57,493 nucleotides of DNA from assembly GCA_002835675.1 (NCBI GenBank), contig PIZR01000015.1, positions 1-57,493 of the forward strand, given 5' to 3'. The notes beneath the pieces are model-generated. The model was not told where the DNA came from. It saw only the letters and a list, made by a program, of their open reading frames with translations, and ran no database searches. The translations under genes were made by a program, and so were the position numbers. Origin of the DNA: Bacillus sp. BA3. GTDB lineage: Bacteria > Bacillota > Bacilli > Bacillales > DSM-1321. This document shows positions 39,692-49,254 of this stretch, in pieces (position 1 is the stretch's first letter; the number at the start of each line of letters is the position of its first letter).

Positions 39692-42166
39692 ATGGAAAAA
39701 GTAGAAAGACCTATGATGGAACCTCTTGGTGATGTTCAGTTAAAAGAAGCGAAGGCAGGGGCCATCAATTGGATCCAACAACTGCAAATGAAGACGGAAG
39801 ACATATTCATAAAAAAAGGTATCTCTTTAGCAATTATTGGTTTTTTATTAGGACGGGCATTAATTCTTTCACAGCTGGCACCATTTGGACTTCCGTTTTT
39901 CGCAGCCGTGTTTCTCATGAGACGTGACAGGGCACCACTTGCTTTATTCGGATTGATTGCAGGTGGGCTGACCGTTCACTATTCTAATAGTTTAGTCATC
40001 TTTGCATCGGCGTTTCTGCTCCTGTTATTTCATAAGATCAAGAAGCCCGCCGTGGAAGGACAATTCAAGACGATGTCGATGTACGTTTTTGCTTCACTAT
40101 TCCTGGTCAACCTGGCCGAGCAATATCTGGTATTCCGAACGATTCAGCTGTACGACTTAATGATGATAGGAGTAGAGGCGGGACTCGCAATGATCTTAAC
40201 CTTAATCTTCATACAGTCCATCCCGCTGCTGACCATTCGGACAAAGTCCCAATCATTAAAGACGGAGGAAATCGTCAGCATCATCATCCTGCTGGCTTCG
40301 GTGATGACCGGAACCATAGGCTGGATGATATACGATCTATCACTCGACCATATATTCTCGCGATACTTGGTCCTCCTCTTCGGGCTGGCGGGAGGGGCCG
40401 CCATAGGCTCCACTGTAGGTGTAGTTACTGGATTGATATTCAGCCTGGCAAGTATTGCTAGTCTCTATCAAATGAGCCTTCTCGCTTTTTCCGGGCTTCT
40501 GGGCGGTCTGTTGAAGGAGGGAAGGAAGATAGGGGTTGCCGCGGGCCTCATGATTGCTACGTTACTGATAGGTTTATATGGTGAGGGCACCGGCAATATT
40601 ATGGTGACCCTCTATGAATCAATTATAGCTGTGGCCCTATTTATATTGACACCGTCATCCATAATCAACAAAATAGCGAAACATATACCGGGAACAGTCG
40701 AGAATTCTGATGAACAGCAGCAGTATGCCCGGAAAGTGAGGGATGTCACCGCTCAAAGGGTGGAGCAATTCTCACATGTATTTGAGGCGCTCTCAAATAG
40801 CTTTTCCCAAGTGGATGAAAGGGGGAGATTGGAGGAAGATGAGAAAGAATTCGACTACTTCTTAAGTAATGTAACGGAAAAGACGTGCCAGCTTTGTTTT
40901 AAAAAGGAACAGTGCTGGTCCAAGAACTTTAATACAACCTATGACGGCATGCAGGAAATTATGCTTCAATTAAGTGAAAATAATGGTCAGCTTCCCCAAA
41001 AGACTTCGAAGGAATGGGGGAAATATTGTAGCCGCGGCCCTCAGGTCATTGGGGCGATATCACAGGAGCTTACTTATTTTGAAGCCAACCAAAAATTAAA
41101 AAGGCAGGTGAAGGAAAGCCGGAAGCTAGTTGCGGATCAATTGCGGGGAGTTTCGGCAGTAATGGATGATTTTGCGAAAGAAATTCAAAGGGAAAGGAAG
41201 AATCATCATGTACATGAAGAATCCATTTTGGAAGCCATCCAGGATTTTGGCCTGCACATAGGGTATGTAGAAATATACAGTCTAGAACAAGGGAATGTTG
41301 ATATAGAAATGAGTGTCCCATACTGCCAGGGCAGAGGGGAATGTGAAAAATTGATTGCACCTATGCTTTCTGATATTTTAGGGGAAACGATAGTCGTTCA
41401 TTCAGAAGAGTGTGCAACGTATCCAAACGGGCAATGTGAGGTGATATTTAGGTCAGCAAAAAAATTCACGGTCGAAACGGGTGTTGCTCATGCTGCCAAG
41501 GGGGGAGGGCTTGTATCAGGAGATAGTCATACGACCATGGAAATTGGCTGCGGCAAATTCGCAATAGCCATTAGTGATGGAATGGGAAATGGGGAAAGGG
41601 CCCATTTTGAAAGTACAGAGACATTGAAGCTGCTTCAAAAATTTTTACAATCGGGAATTGAAGAAAAAATAGCCATTAAATCCGTAAACTCCGTATTATC
41701 TCTACGCACTACCGATGAAATATTTTCGACTCTTGATTTGGCAATGATTGATCTTCAGGACGCAAAGGCTAAGTTTTTAAAAATCTGTTCAATACCGAGT
41801 TTCATTAAAAGGGGGGATAGGATAATAAAAATTGAATCAAGTAACCTCCCTATGGGAATCATCCAGGATTTCGATGTTGATGTTGTATCAGAAGAGCTCA
41901 AGGCAGGGGACATACTAATCATGATGAGCGATGGAGTGTTCGATGGCCCCTCACATGTTGAAAATATCGAGTTCTGGCTTAAACGGAAAATCAAGGAAAT
42001 GGAAACAGACGATCCGCAGGAAATCTCTGATTTAATATTGGAAGAGGTCATCCGAACAAAAGGGATCATAGATGATGACATGACAGTGGTAACATCGAAA
42101 ATCAAGCATAACACACCGAAATGGGCATCCATTCCCGTTTCTCCAAAACGCAAAAAGGCCCAGTAG
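39692..42166 (+). CDS. spoIIE: Stage II sporulation protein E, PP2C-type phosphatase
   Basis: Dephosphorylates SpoIIAA to activate sigma-F in the forespore and helps place the polar septum with FtsZ. The 824-aa protein has an N-terminal region with about ten membrane segments (about 45-325). A central FtsZ-interacting/regulatory region follows (about 330-580, with CQLCFKKEQCW). The C-terminal PP2C domain (about 590-820) shows metal-binding GDSHTTMEIGCGKFAIAISD, GMGNGE and GIIDDDMTVV. GGGGTG precedes the ATG. Confidence 0.97.
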   Translation: MEKVERPMMEPLGDVQLKEAKAGAINWIQQLQMKTEDIFIKKGISLAIIGFLLGRALILSQLAPFGLPFFAAVFLMRRDRAPLALFGLIAGGLTVHYSNSLVIFASAFLLLLFHKIKKPAVEGQFKTMSMYVFASLFLVNLAEQYLVFRTIQLYDLMMIGVEAGLAMILTLIFIQSIPLLTIRTKSQSLKTEEIVSIIILLASVMTGTIGWMIYDLSLDHIFSRYLVLLFGLAGGAAIGSTVGVVTGLIFSLASIASLYQMSLLAFSGLLGGLLKEGRKIGVAAGLMIATLLIGLYGEGTGNIMVTLYESIIAVALFILTPSSIINKIAKHIPGTVENSDEQQQYARKVRDVTAQRVEQFSHVFEALSNSFSQVDERGRLEEDEKEFDYFLSNVTEKTCQLCFKKEQCWSKNFNTTYDGMQEIMLQLSENNGQLPQKTSKEWGKYCSRGPQVIGAISQELTYFEANQKLKRQVKESRKLVADQLRGVSAVMDDFAKEIQRERKNHHVHEESILEAIQDFGLHIGYVEIYSLEQGNVDIEMSVPYCQGRGECEKLIAPMLSDILGETIVVHSEECATYPNGQCEVIFRSAKKFTVETGVAHAAKGGGLVSGDSHTTMEIGCGKFAIAISDGMGNGERAHFESTETLKLLQKFLQSGIEEKIAIKSVNSVLSLRTTDEIFSTLDLAMIDLQDAKAKFLKICSIPSFIKRGDRIIKIESSNLPMGIIQDFDVDVVSEELKAGDILIMMSDGVFDGPSHVENIEFWLKRKIKEMETDDPQEISDLILEEVIRTKGIIDDDMTVVTSKIKHNTPKWASIPVSPKRKKAQ

Positions 42167-42348
42167 GCCGTTTATATATATAATAAATAAAACAAAAAAA
42201 TGAGGTGGTGAAATGGAAGAAGGTTAAAAGGTAAAGAGACTTTTCAATCACTCCACTCCATGATGTGACTTGATGCGATGTCTTAGCGTATAAATTCCCC
42301 CTTTTTAGTCAATTATGGTAACAAATTGATAGGAAGGGAGAGCAAAAC
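42167..42348 (+). other. spoIIE-yabS gap with an SD-led minicistron
   Basis: It contains GAGGTGGTGA (about 42202-42211) followed at about 42213 by ATG and a 4-codon frame (M-E-E-G-stop). No terminator is recognised after spoIIE. It could be a leader peptide, a remnant or chance. Confidence 0.3.
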
Positions 42349-43086
42349 ATGAAAGCAGGAACATTAAAACAGATTTTGCTTATAACCGACGGATGTTCAA
42401 ATCATGGTGAGGAGCCGTCTGCCATGGCTGAATTAGCAAGGAAGCAAGGCATAACCATCAATGTCATAGGTGTCATGGAAAATGATGTTATAGATGAAAA
42501 GGGTCTTAAGGAGATCGAGAAGATTGCTGGTTCAGGAGGTGGCGTAAGTCAAATAGTCTATTCCCAGCAGTTGTCACAAACCGTCCAAATGGTCACACAA
42601 AAGGCAATGACTCAAACTATACAGGGAGTTATCAATCGCGAACTTCAACAAATACTTGGAGATTCAAAAACGATGGAGGATCTTCCGCCGGATAAACGAG
42701 GAGAAGTGATGGAGGTGGTCGATGAGCTTGGGGAAACGAGCAAGCTCGAAGTACTGATTCTTGTAGATACCAGTGCAAGCATGAAACATAAACTGCCTAC
42801 AGTAAAAGATTCCTTATTAGATCTTTCCCTTAGCATGAATGCAAGAATGGGTGACAGCAGTTTTTCCGTATTCGTATTTCCTGGGAAAAGAAATGATGTT
42901 GAAAAGTTGCTGGATTGGACCCCGAACCTTGAAGCCCTGACGGCAACTTTTCCTAAGCTTAGTACAGGGGGACTCACTCCGACAGGTCCAGCCATTCGTG
43001 AAGCTTTAACATATTTCAATAAAAAACGTTCATTGAGGGGATTGTTATCACATGATGATGAACAATACTTTGAGGAATCAATGTAA
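42349..43086 (+). CDS. yabS: von Willebrand factor A-like protein YabS
   Basis: A 245-aa protein of unknown function found next to the kinase yabT in Bacillaceae. It has a VWA MIDAS-like motif LILVDTSASMKHK near residues 139-152, followed by TGGLTPTGPAIREAL. The N-terminal third also looks VWA-like, resembling the later half of such a fold (ILLITDGCSNHGE, KQGITINVIGV). GGAAGGGAGAG lies upstream of the ATG. The 3' end overlaps yabT by 35 bases. Confidence 0.88.
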   Translation: MKAGTLKQILLITDGCSNHGEEPSAMAELARKQGITINVIGVMENDVIDEKGLKEIEKIAGSGGGVSQIVYSQQLSQTVQMVTQKAMTQTIQGVINRELQQILGDSKTMEDLPPDKRGEVMEVVDELGETSKLEVLILVDTSASMKHKLPTVKDSLLDLSLSMNARMGDSSFSVFVFPGKRNDVEKLLDWTPNLEALTATFPKLSTGGLTPTGPAIREALTYFNKKRSLRGLLSHDDEQYFEESM

Positions 43087-44050
43087 ACTCCTGCCTGGCA
43101 GTTTGGTCACTGGAAAATGGAATAAAAACCAGTACAAAATAATTAAGGAATTGGGGTGTGGAGCGAACGGGATCGTCTATTTGGTTGAAAGCAAAAATCG
43201 TCATTATGCTTTAAAGCTCAGTGATAATGGGACGTCCATTATTTCGGAGATGAATATCCTAAAATCCTTTTCAAAGGTCCAGGGGTCTACCCTTGGACCT
43301 TCCTTTTTGGAAGCGGATGATTTCATGAAAACAGGAAAGCAGCTCCCTTTTTATGTCATGGAATATATCCACGGACACGATTTTTTGCGTTTCATCGATA
43401 AGAAAGGGTCATCATGGATTGGAGTCTTAATGCTTCAGCTTTTAACCAGCTTGTCTGCCTTGCATACCAATGGCTGGGTGTTCGGCGATTTAAAACCTGA
43501 GAATTTGATCGTGACTTCACCAGCCTATAAGGTGAGGTGCGTGGATGTAGGCGGAACCACCTTAATTGGGCGATCTGTTAAAGAATTCACCGAGTTCTTT
43601 GACAGGGGTTACTGGGGACTTGGATCAAGAAAGGCAGATCCGCAATATGACTTGTTCGCTGTGGCGATGATTATAATCAATTCGGCCTATCCTGGACGTT
43701 TCCACAAGCAAGGGGAGGGGTATAGACAGCTTAACGACTTGATTAAGCAGAAAAAGGAATTGCACCCATATAGAAAGATGTTGGATAAAGCACTTCACGG
43801 GCAGTATGATTCTGCCCTCCAAATGCGGGAGGATTTGGTCACGGTGCTAAGTAAGCAAAATCACTCGAAGAAAAAGGGTCCGACCAAGGCAGCTACCGGC
43901 CAGTCACAAACAATTCAACCTGCAACGAGACAAGCAAGAAGGTCCCAAAACCATTCAAAAAAGAAAAGTGGCGGTTTTTTTGAAACTTTTTTGCTGGTTG
44001 CCATCATATCGATGCTCTATGTTCTTTACATATATGAACAGTTGTTATGA
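43052..44050 (+). CDS. yabT: Hanks-type Ser/Thr kinase YabT (membrane-anchored)
   Basis: A DNA-activated kinase that in B. subtilis phosphorylates RecA early in sporulation, and AbrB among other targets. The 332-aa protein has a glycine loop GCGANGIVYLVE, ATP lysine K55 (HYALKLS), catalytic GDLKPEN (D146, N151) and a metal-binding DVG (D165) instead of DFG. A basic DNA-binding linker (about 275-305) and one C-terminal membrane segment (about 308-330) follow. It begins inside yabS with no clear Shine-Dalgarno, which suggests coupling. The second ATG (43055) could also be used. Confidence 0.93.
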   Translation: MMMNNTLRNQCKLLPGSLVTGKWNKNQYKIIKELGCGANGIVYLVESKNRHYALKLSDNGTSIISEMNILKSFSKVQGSTLGPSFLEADDFMKTGKQLPFYVMEYIHGHDFLRFIDKKGSSWIGVLMLQLLTSLSALHTNGWVFGDLKPENLIVTSPAYKVRCVDVGGTTLIGRSVKEFTEFFDRGYWGLGSRKADPQYDLFAVAMIIINSAYPGRFHKQGEGYRQLNDLIKQKKELHPYRKMLDKALHGQYDSALQMREDLVTVLSKQNHSKKKGPTKAATGQSQTIQPATRQARRSQNHSKKKSGGFFETFLLVAIISMLYVLYIYEQLL

Positions 44051-44144
44051 TATAGTTATTAGGTGAAATGCCATGGAATAATTGAAACCATTTCATGATT
44101 GAATCGTATAAAACTAATGCCTGTTCATAAAGAAGGAAGATTGT

Positions 44145-45539
44145 ATGTTAAAGGAAAAAGTTCTGAGCACCATTTATAGAAACGAATTGATTAAGGAGAA
44201 CTCGAAGTTGCTAATAGGCGTTTCCGGAGGGCCGGATTCATTGGTGCTTCTCCATATCCTTAAGGAAATTCAATCTCTTTTTCATTACGAGATGATTGTT
44301 GCGAGTGTTGACCATATGTTTCGTGGTGAAGAATCCTATGAGGATTATAAATATGTCGAGCATATATGTGAACGGTGGGGCATTACATTTGAGGGAAAAA
44401 GGATCGATGTTCCAGCCCGGATGAAACAGACGGGGGAAAGTTCACAAATAACGTCAAGAAAGCTGCGTTTTGCCTTTTATGAAGAATTGATGGATAAGCA
44501 CCAAGCCTCCACTCTTGTCCTGGGGCATCATGGAGATGATCAAATCGAAACGATGCTCATGCGTTTAACAAGAGGGGCGACAGGGAAGGCAAGGGCAGGT
44601 ATTCCTATAAAGAGACGTTTCCATACCGGAAATCTGATCAGGCCTTTTCTTGAAATCACGAAAAGCCAAATAATCGAATATGCGGGCCTTCATGATATCG
44701 AACCAAGATTTGATCCGAGCAATGAAACCGGTGTCTATGCTAGAAATCGTTTTAGACATGAAGTCCTTCCGTTTTTAAAAAAAGAAAATGGCAAGGTTCA
44801 TGAGCATTTTCAACGATTCAGTGAAGAGCTTTATGAAGATGAAGAGTTTTTTTTGAACCTGGTTTCAAGCAAAATGTCCGATGTTTGGATCACACAGGAT
44901 AAAGATCAAGCGGTTATTCAGATTGATAAGGTTCTCGCGATGCCTAAACCTTTACAAAGAAGGGCGATTCAACTAATATTAAACTATCTTTATTTGGAGA
45001 GACCTTCATCGCTTTCGGCATTACATATTGACCAACTTTTAGTTTTGTTTTTGAATCCTCAACCATCTGCAGAATTGCATCTTCCGGAGGGCCTTATTGC
45101 GGAAAAATCATATCAAACTTGCACGTTTAGGTTTTTCCGGCAAAAAAGCCAAAAATATTCCTATAAATTACAAATTCCCGGTGAGACTATTCTTCCGAAT
45201 GGATATAAGATTAAAGCGCACTATATAAAAGAAGAAATTCCGGTACTTAGAGGAAATCATTCTTTTATACTTCCCGAATCAGCTGTTCAGCTTCCTCTTA
45301 CAATCCGAAACAGGAATGAAGGCGAGCGGATGGCCGTCAAGGGATTAGGTGGAACTAAAAAGTTAAAGGATATTTTTATTAATGAAAAGATCCCGATGCT
45401 AGAAAGAAATGTGTGGCCGGTCATCATCGATCAAACGGGAACGGTCATTTGGCTGCCTGGTTTAAAGAAATCGAATGTTGAGCCGGATATAATTTCTGAT
45501 GAAAAATCTTTAATCTACTTAGAATATAAAAAAGCTTAA
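44145..45539 (+). CDS. tilS: tRNA(Ile)-lysidine synthetase
   Basis: Converts C34 of tRNA-Ile2 (CAU) to lysidine so that it reads AUA and is charged with isoleucine; essential. The 464-aa protein has the N-type ATP pyrophosphatase motif SGGPDS (27-32), then HGDDQIETMLMRL (tRNA/ATP site) and the TilS C-terminal domains with LKDIFINEKIPMLERN. GAAGGAAG lies before the ATG. It is followed 26 bases later by hprT, the conserved tilS-hprT-ftsH order. Confidence 0.97.
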   Translation: MLKEKVLSTIYRNELIKENSKLLIGVSGGPDSLVLLHILKEIQSLFHYEMIVASVDHMFRGEESYEDYKYVEHICERWGITFEGKRIDVPARMKQTGESSQITSRKLRFAFYEELMDKHQASTLVLGHHGDDQIETMLMRLTRGATGKARAGIPIKRRFHTGNLIRPFLEITKSQIIEYAGLHDIEPRFDPSNETGVYARNRFRHEVLPFLKKENGKVHEHFQRFSEELYEDEEFFLNLVSSKMSDVWITQDKDQAVIQIDKVLAMPKPLQRRAIQLILNYLYLERPSSLSALHIDQLLVLFLNPQPSAELHLPEGLIAEKSYQTCTFRFFRQKSQKYSYKLQIPGETILPNGYKIKAHYIKEEIPVLRGNHSFILPESAVQLPLTIRNRNEGERMAVKGLGGTKKLKDIFINEKIPMLERNVWPVIIDQTGTVIWLPGLKKSNVEPDIISDEKSLIYLEYKKA

Positions 45540-45565
45540 TTCTTCATGGGGGGCAATTAATTACA

Positions 45566-46111
45566 ATGACCATGCAAAACGACATTGAAAAGGTTTTAAT
45601 AACAGAGGAAGAACTTCAAAAGAAAATCAGGGAATTGGGTGCGCAGATTGAAGCTGATTACCAAGGTAAGTTCCCGTTGGCCATCGGAGTGCTGAAAGGC
45701 GCCATGCCATTTATGTCAGATTTACTGAAACGCGTTGATACACATCTTGAAATGGACTTTATGGATGTTTCAAGCTATGGTAACTCCACTGTATCTTCCG
45801 GTGAAGTGAAAATCATCAAGGATCTTGATACATCAGTTGAGGGCCGGGATATTTTAATCATCGAAGATATTATCGACAGCGGTTTGACTCTTAGCTATCT
45901 TGCGGAACTTTTCCGTTATCGAAAAGCAAAATCAATTAAAATCGTTACCTTATTGGATAAACCAACAGGCAGGAAAGCGGATATCACTCCGGACTATGCT
46001 GGGTTCATCGTACCGGATGCATTTGTTGTCGGATATGGTCTTGATTTTGCGGAAAAATATCGTAATCTCCCGTATATTGGCATATTGAAGCCTGAAATTT
46101 ACTCGAATTAA
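45566..46111 (+). CDS. hprT: Hypoxanthine phosphoribosyltransferase
   Basis: Salvages hypoxanthine and guanine to IMP and GMP with PRPP; in B. subtilis it also binds (p)ppGpp and interacts with TilS and FtsH. The 181-aa protein has MDFMDVSSYGNSTVSSGEVKI-type loop II residues, the PRPP motif ILIIEDIIDSGLTL and the VGYGLDFAEKYRNLPYIG C-terminus. The start at ATG 45566 has a GGGGGGC Shine-Dalgarno about 11 bases upstream; an in-frame ATG two codons later is possible. Confidence 0.97.
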   Translation: MTMQNDIEKVLITEEELQKKIRELGAQIEADYQGKFPLAIGVLKGAMPFMSDLLKRVDTHLEMDFMDVSSYGNSTVSSGEVKIIKDLDTSVEGRDILIIEDIIDSGLTLSYLAELFRYRKAKSIKIVTLLDKPTGRKADITPDYAGFIVPDAFVVGYGLDFAEKYRNLPYIGILKPEIYSN

Positions 46112-46161
46112 TCGTACCTGTTTGAAAGAGAAGACCAGATAAAAACAGCGGTGTTAAATTA

Positions 46162-46191
46162 TTGTAATTCATTAATTTTGTATGATAGTAT
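46162..46191 (+). promoter_or_regulatory. Candidate sigma-A promoter of ftsH
   Basis: TTGTAA (46162-46167), an 18-base spacer and TAGTAT (46186-46191). Confidence 0.4.
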
Positions 46192-46228
46192 TTACTATAG
46201 TTTGTTTACCCGTGGGAGGAGGTAAGGG

Positions 46229-48289
46229 ATGAATCGGATCTTCCGTAATACCATATTTTATTTACTGATCTTTTTGGTCATCATTGGGATTGTAAGCATT
46301 TTTAATAATAACAATGAACCAAACGTAAAATTGACCCAAGATGAATTCTATAAGCATTTGGAGAGTGGGGACGTTACATCACTTACGATGCAGCCCGAAA
46401 GCAGTGTATTTGAAATCACAGGAAAGCTCAAAGGTTATGAGGAAAACAAATTCTTTGTGACGTACGTGCCTTTCAGTGAGTATTCGCAAAGCCGGATCAA
46501 TGACGCTGTAACCAAGCTGGATAAAGACATCATCACTGTCGAACCTCCAGAAAAGACAAGTGGCTGGGTGACATTTTTCACTTCCATCATTCCATTTGTA
46601 ATCATTTTTATCCTCTTCTTCTTTTTACTTAACCAAGCTCAAGGCGGCGGCGGTGGCCGTGTCATGAACTTCGGGAAAAGTAAGGCGAAATTGTATAATG
46701 ATGATAAGAAAAAAGTGCGCTTCAATGATGTTGCCGGAGCGGACGAAGAAAAGCAGGAACTTGTCGAGGTCGTCGAATTCTTGAAAGACCCTCGCAAATA
46801 TGCCGAGCTTGGTGCCCGTATTCCTAAAGGGGTACTTTTAGTTGGGCCTCCTGGTACAGGTAAAACTTTACTGGCACGAGCAGTGGCTGGTGAAGCCGGA
46901 ACTCCTTTCTTCTCAATCAGTGGTTCTGATTTTGTTGAGATGTTTGTGGGTGTCGGTGCATCCCGTGTTCGTGATTTGTTTGAAAATGCTAAGAAGAACG
47001 CACCATGTATCATCTTTATCGATGAAATTGATGCAGTCGGACGTCAACGTGGCGCAGGTCTTGGTGGCGGTCACGATGAACGTGAACAAACATTGAACCA
47101 ACTCCTGGTGGAGATGGATGGTTTCGGTGGTAATGAAGGAATCATAATCATTGCTGCGACTAACCGTGCTGATGTATTGGATCCGGCATTATTGCGTCCA
47201 GGACGTTTTGACCGTCAAATAACGGTAGGCCGACCTGATGTCAAGGGCCGTGAAGAAGTGCTTAAAGTGCATGCACGCAATAAACCTTTAGCAGAAACGG
47301 TCGATTTGAAAGCGATCGCTCAGCGTACCCCAGGATTTTCTGGTGCCGATCTTGAAAACTTACTGAATGAAGCGGCTCTTGTAGCTGCCCGTCAAGATAA
47401 GAAGAAGATCGACATGTCCGATTTGGATGAAGCTTCGGATCGTGTTATCGCTGGACCTGCCAAGAAAAACCGTGTAATTTCCAAAAAGGAAAGAAATATC
47501 GTAGCGTGGCATGAAGCGGGCCATACCATTATTGGATTGGTTCTGGATGATGCCGAGGTCGTTCATAAAGTTACGATTGTCCCTCGTGGTCAAGCTGGCG
47601 GTTATGCAGTTATGCTGCCGAAAGAAGATCGTTTCTTCATGACGGAACCTGAGCTTAAAGATAAAATCGTAGGACTATTGGGTGGCCGTGTAGCCGAAGA
47701 AGTTACATTCGGAGAAGTGAGCACCGGTGCGCATAACGACTTCCAGCGTGCAACGGGCATAGCTCGGAGCATGGTTATGGAATATGGTATGAGTAAGCTT
47801 GGACCGCTTCAATTCGGTAATTCCCAAGGTCAGGTCTTCCTAGGCCGCGATTTCAACAATGATCAAAACTATTCAGATGCAATAGCATATGAAATCGATC
47901 TTGAAATTCAACGTATCATCAAGGAAGCTTACGAAAGATGTAAGAAGATACTTACTGAAAATCGTGAAAAACTTGATTTGGTTGCAAAAACCTTGCTTGA
48001 AGTGGAAACACTTGATGCTGAACAAATCAAAAGTTTATTCCATAAGGGTAAATTGCCAGAACGTGATTATACTGCACTGAATGGGAATTTAACCACTGAT
48101 GAGAATGTCAAGGTGAACATCAATAAGAAGAAGGAAGAAAAAGAGGCCCTATTAGATCCATTGGATAAAAGAGGACCTGAGGACCTTGAAATAACGGAGG
48201 AAGGTTTGAATACCCCTCCAATCAAAGAAGGTGCACCTCAAGATCAGCCGCTTTCCTTCCCGAACGAAGATGACAATAAAAAGTCTTAA
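46229..48289 (+). CDS. ftsH: ATP-dependent zinc metalloprotease FtsH
   Basis: A membrane-anchored AAA+ protease that degrades misfolded membrane proteins and regulators such as Spo0E. The 686-aa protein has two membrane segments (about 7-25 and 112-135) flanking an extracellular domain. Walker A GPPGTGKT lies at 206-213, and SRH-region GRFDRQ and the zinc site HEAGH (428-432) follow. The cytoplasmic tail is acidic and lysine-rich (about 620-686). GGAGGAGGT precedes the ATG. It ends in a strong terminator. Confidence 0.98.
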   Translation: MNRIFRNTIFYLLIFLVIIGIVSIFNNNNEPNVKLTQDEFYKHLESGDVTSLTMQPESSVFEITGKLKGYEENKFFVTYVPFSEYSQSRINDAVTKLDKDIITVEPPEKTSGWVTFFTSIIPFVIIFILFFFLLNQAQGGGGGRVMNFGKSKAKLYNDDKKKVRFNDVAGADEEKQELVEVVEFLKDPRKYAELGARIPKGVLLVGPPGTGKTLLARAVAGEAGTPFFSISGSDFVEMFVGVGASRVRDLFENAKKNAPCIIFIDEIDAVGRQRGAGLGGGHDEREQTLNQLLVEMDGFGGNEGIIIIAATNRADVLDPALLRPGRFDRQITVGRPDVKGREEVLKVHARNKPLAETVDLKAIAQRTPGFSGADLENLLNEAALVAARQDKKKIDMSDLDEASDRVIAGPAKKNRVISKKERNIVAWHEAGHTIIGLVLDDAEVVHKVTIVPRGQAGGYAVMLPKEDRFFMTEPELKDKIVGLLGGRVAEEVTFGEVSTGAHNDFQRATGIARSMVMEYGMSKLGPLQFGNSQGQVFLGRDFNNDQNYSDAIAYEIDLEIQRIIKEAYERCKKILTENREKLDLVAKTLLEVETLDAEQIKSLFHKGKLPERDYTALNGNLTTDENVKVNINKKKEEKEALLDPLDKRGPEDLEITEEGLNTPPIKEGAPQDQPLSFPNEDDNKKS

Positions 48290-48302
48290 GTTGACTTAAT
48301 TC

Positions 48303-48337
48303 AAAAGGGTATTTCCGCCTCGGAAATACCCTTTTCT
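48303..48337 (+). terminator. ftsH terminator
   Basis: AAAAGGGTATTTCCG (48303-48317) and CGGAAATACCCTTTT (48321-48335): a perfect 15-bp stem with a 3-base loop. Confidence 0.9.
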
Positions 48338-48448
48338 TAACTTTTATGATAAGGTTTTTTGGGGTACCTTTCGAAAAGTGCGACTAATAGCGTGGGAAAT
48401 AACAGTGTGTTATGATGTTGGAGAATAATTTACCGGAGTGATGAAACG

Positions 48449-49228
48449 ATGATTTTTGTATTGGATGTTGGGAATACGAATACTGTATTAGGCGTATACG
48501 ATGAAGATATTTTAAAATATCATTGGCGAATAGAGACTAACCGTCACAAGACAGAAGACGAGTATGGAATGATCATAAAGTCTTTGCTGCAACATGAGGG
48601 TCTTTCGTTTGATCAATTTGATGGAATCATTATTTCTTCGGTAGTTCCGCCAATTATGTTTGCGCTTGAACGCATGTGCAAAAAATACTTTGGAATTAAA
48701 CCGCTAATAGTTGGACCTGGAATAAAAACTGGATTGAATATTAAATACGAAAATCCCCGTGAGGTGGGAGCTGACCGAATCGTTAATGCGGTTGCAGGCA
48801 TTCAGGAATATGGAAGCCCTCTCATTATCGTGGATTTTGGCACGGCCACGACTTATTGCTACATAAACGAGGATAAACAATACATGGGCGGAGCCATTGC
48901 TCCGGGTATAAATATTTCTACGGAAGCACTTTATTCAAAAGCAGCCAAACTTCCAAGAATAGAAATCAGCCGGCCGGAAGGGATTATTGGAAAAAATACG
49001 GTGTCCGCGATGCAGGCTGGCATTTTGTATGGATATGTTGGGCAGGTAGAAGGAATCGTTAATCGAATTAAGGCGCAAAGTAATCTAGAACCAACGGTAA
49101 TAGCGACAGGTGGGTTGGCTACCTTAATTGCCAATGAGTCCACTGTTATTGACGTTGTGGAGCCATTTTTGACCTTAAAGGGGCTGCAGTTGATTTATAA
49201 ACGTAATCGTGAGCAAGTGAAGAAGTAA
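48449..49228 (+). CDS. coaX: Type III pantothenate kinase
   Basis: First step of coenzyme A synthesis; the CoA-insensitive, potassium-dependent type III enzyme. The 259-aa protein belongs to the ASKHA fold with phosphate motif DVGNTNT (6-12), EVGADRIVNAVA, IVDFGTATTYC and GGAIAPGI. GGAGTG precedes the ATG. The coaX-hslO-yacD-cysK order is as in B. subtilis. Confidence 0.96.
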   Translation: MIFVLDVGNTNTVLGVYDEDILKYHWRIETNRHKTEDEYGMIIKSLLQHEGLSFDQFDGIIISSVVPPIMFALERMCKKYFGIKPLIVGPGIKTGLNIKYENPREVGADRIVNAVAGIQEYGSPLIIVDFGTATTYCYINEDKQYMGGAIAPGINISTEALYSKAAKLPRIEISRPEGIIGKNTVSAMQAGILYGYVGQVEGIVNRIKAQSNLEPTVIATGGLATLIANESTVIDVVEPFLTLKGLQLIYKRNREQVKK

Positions 49229-49254
49229 TACAAAGCTTGAAAGGAGCAAAATAA

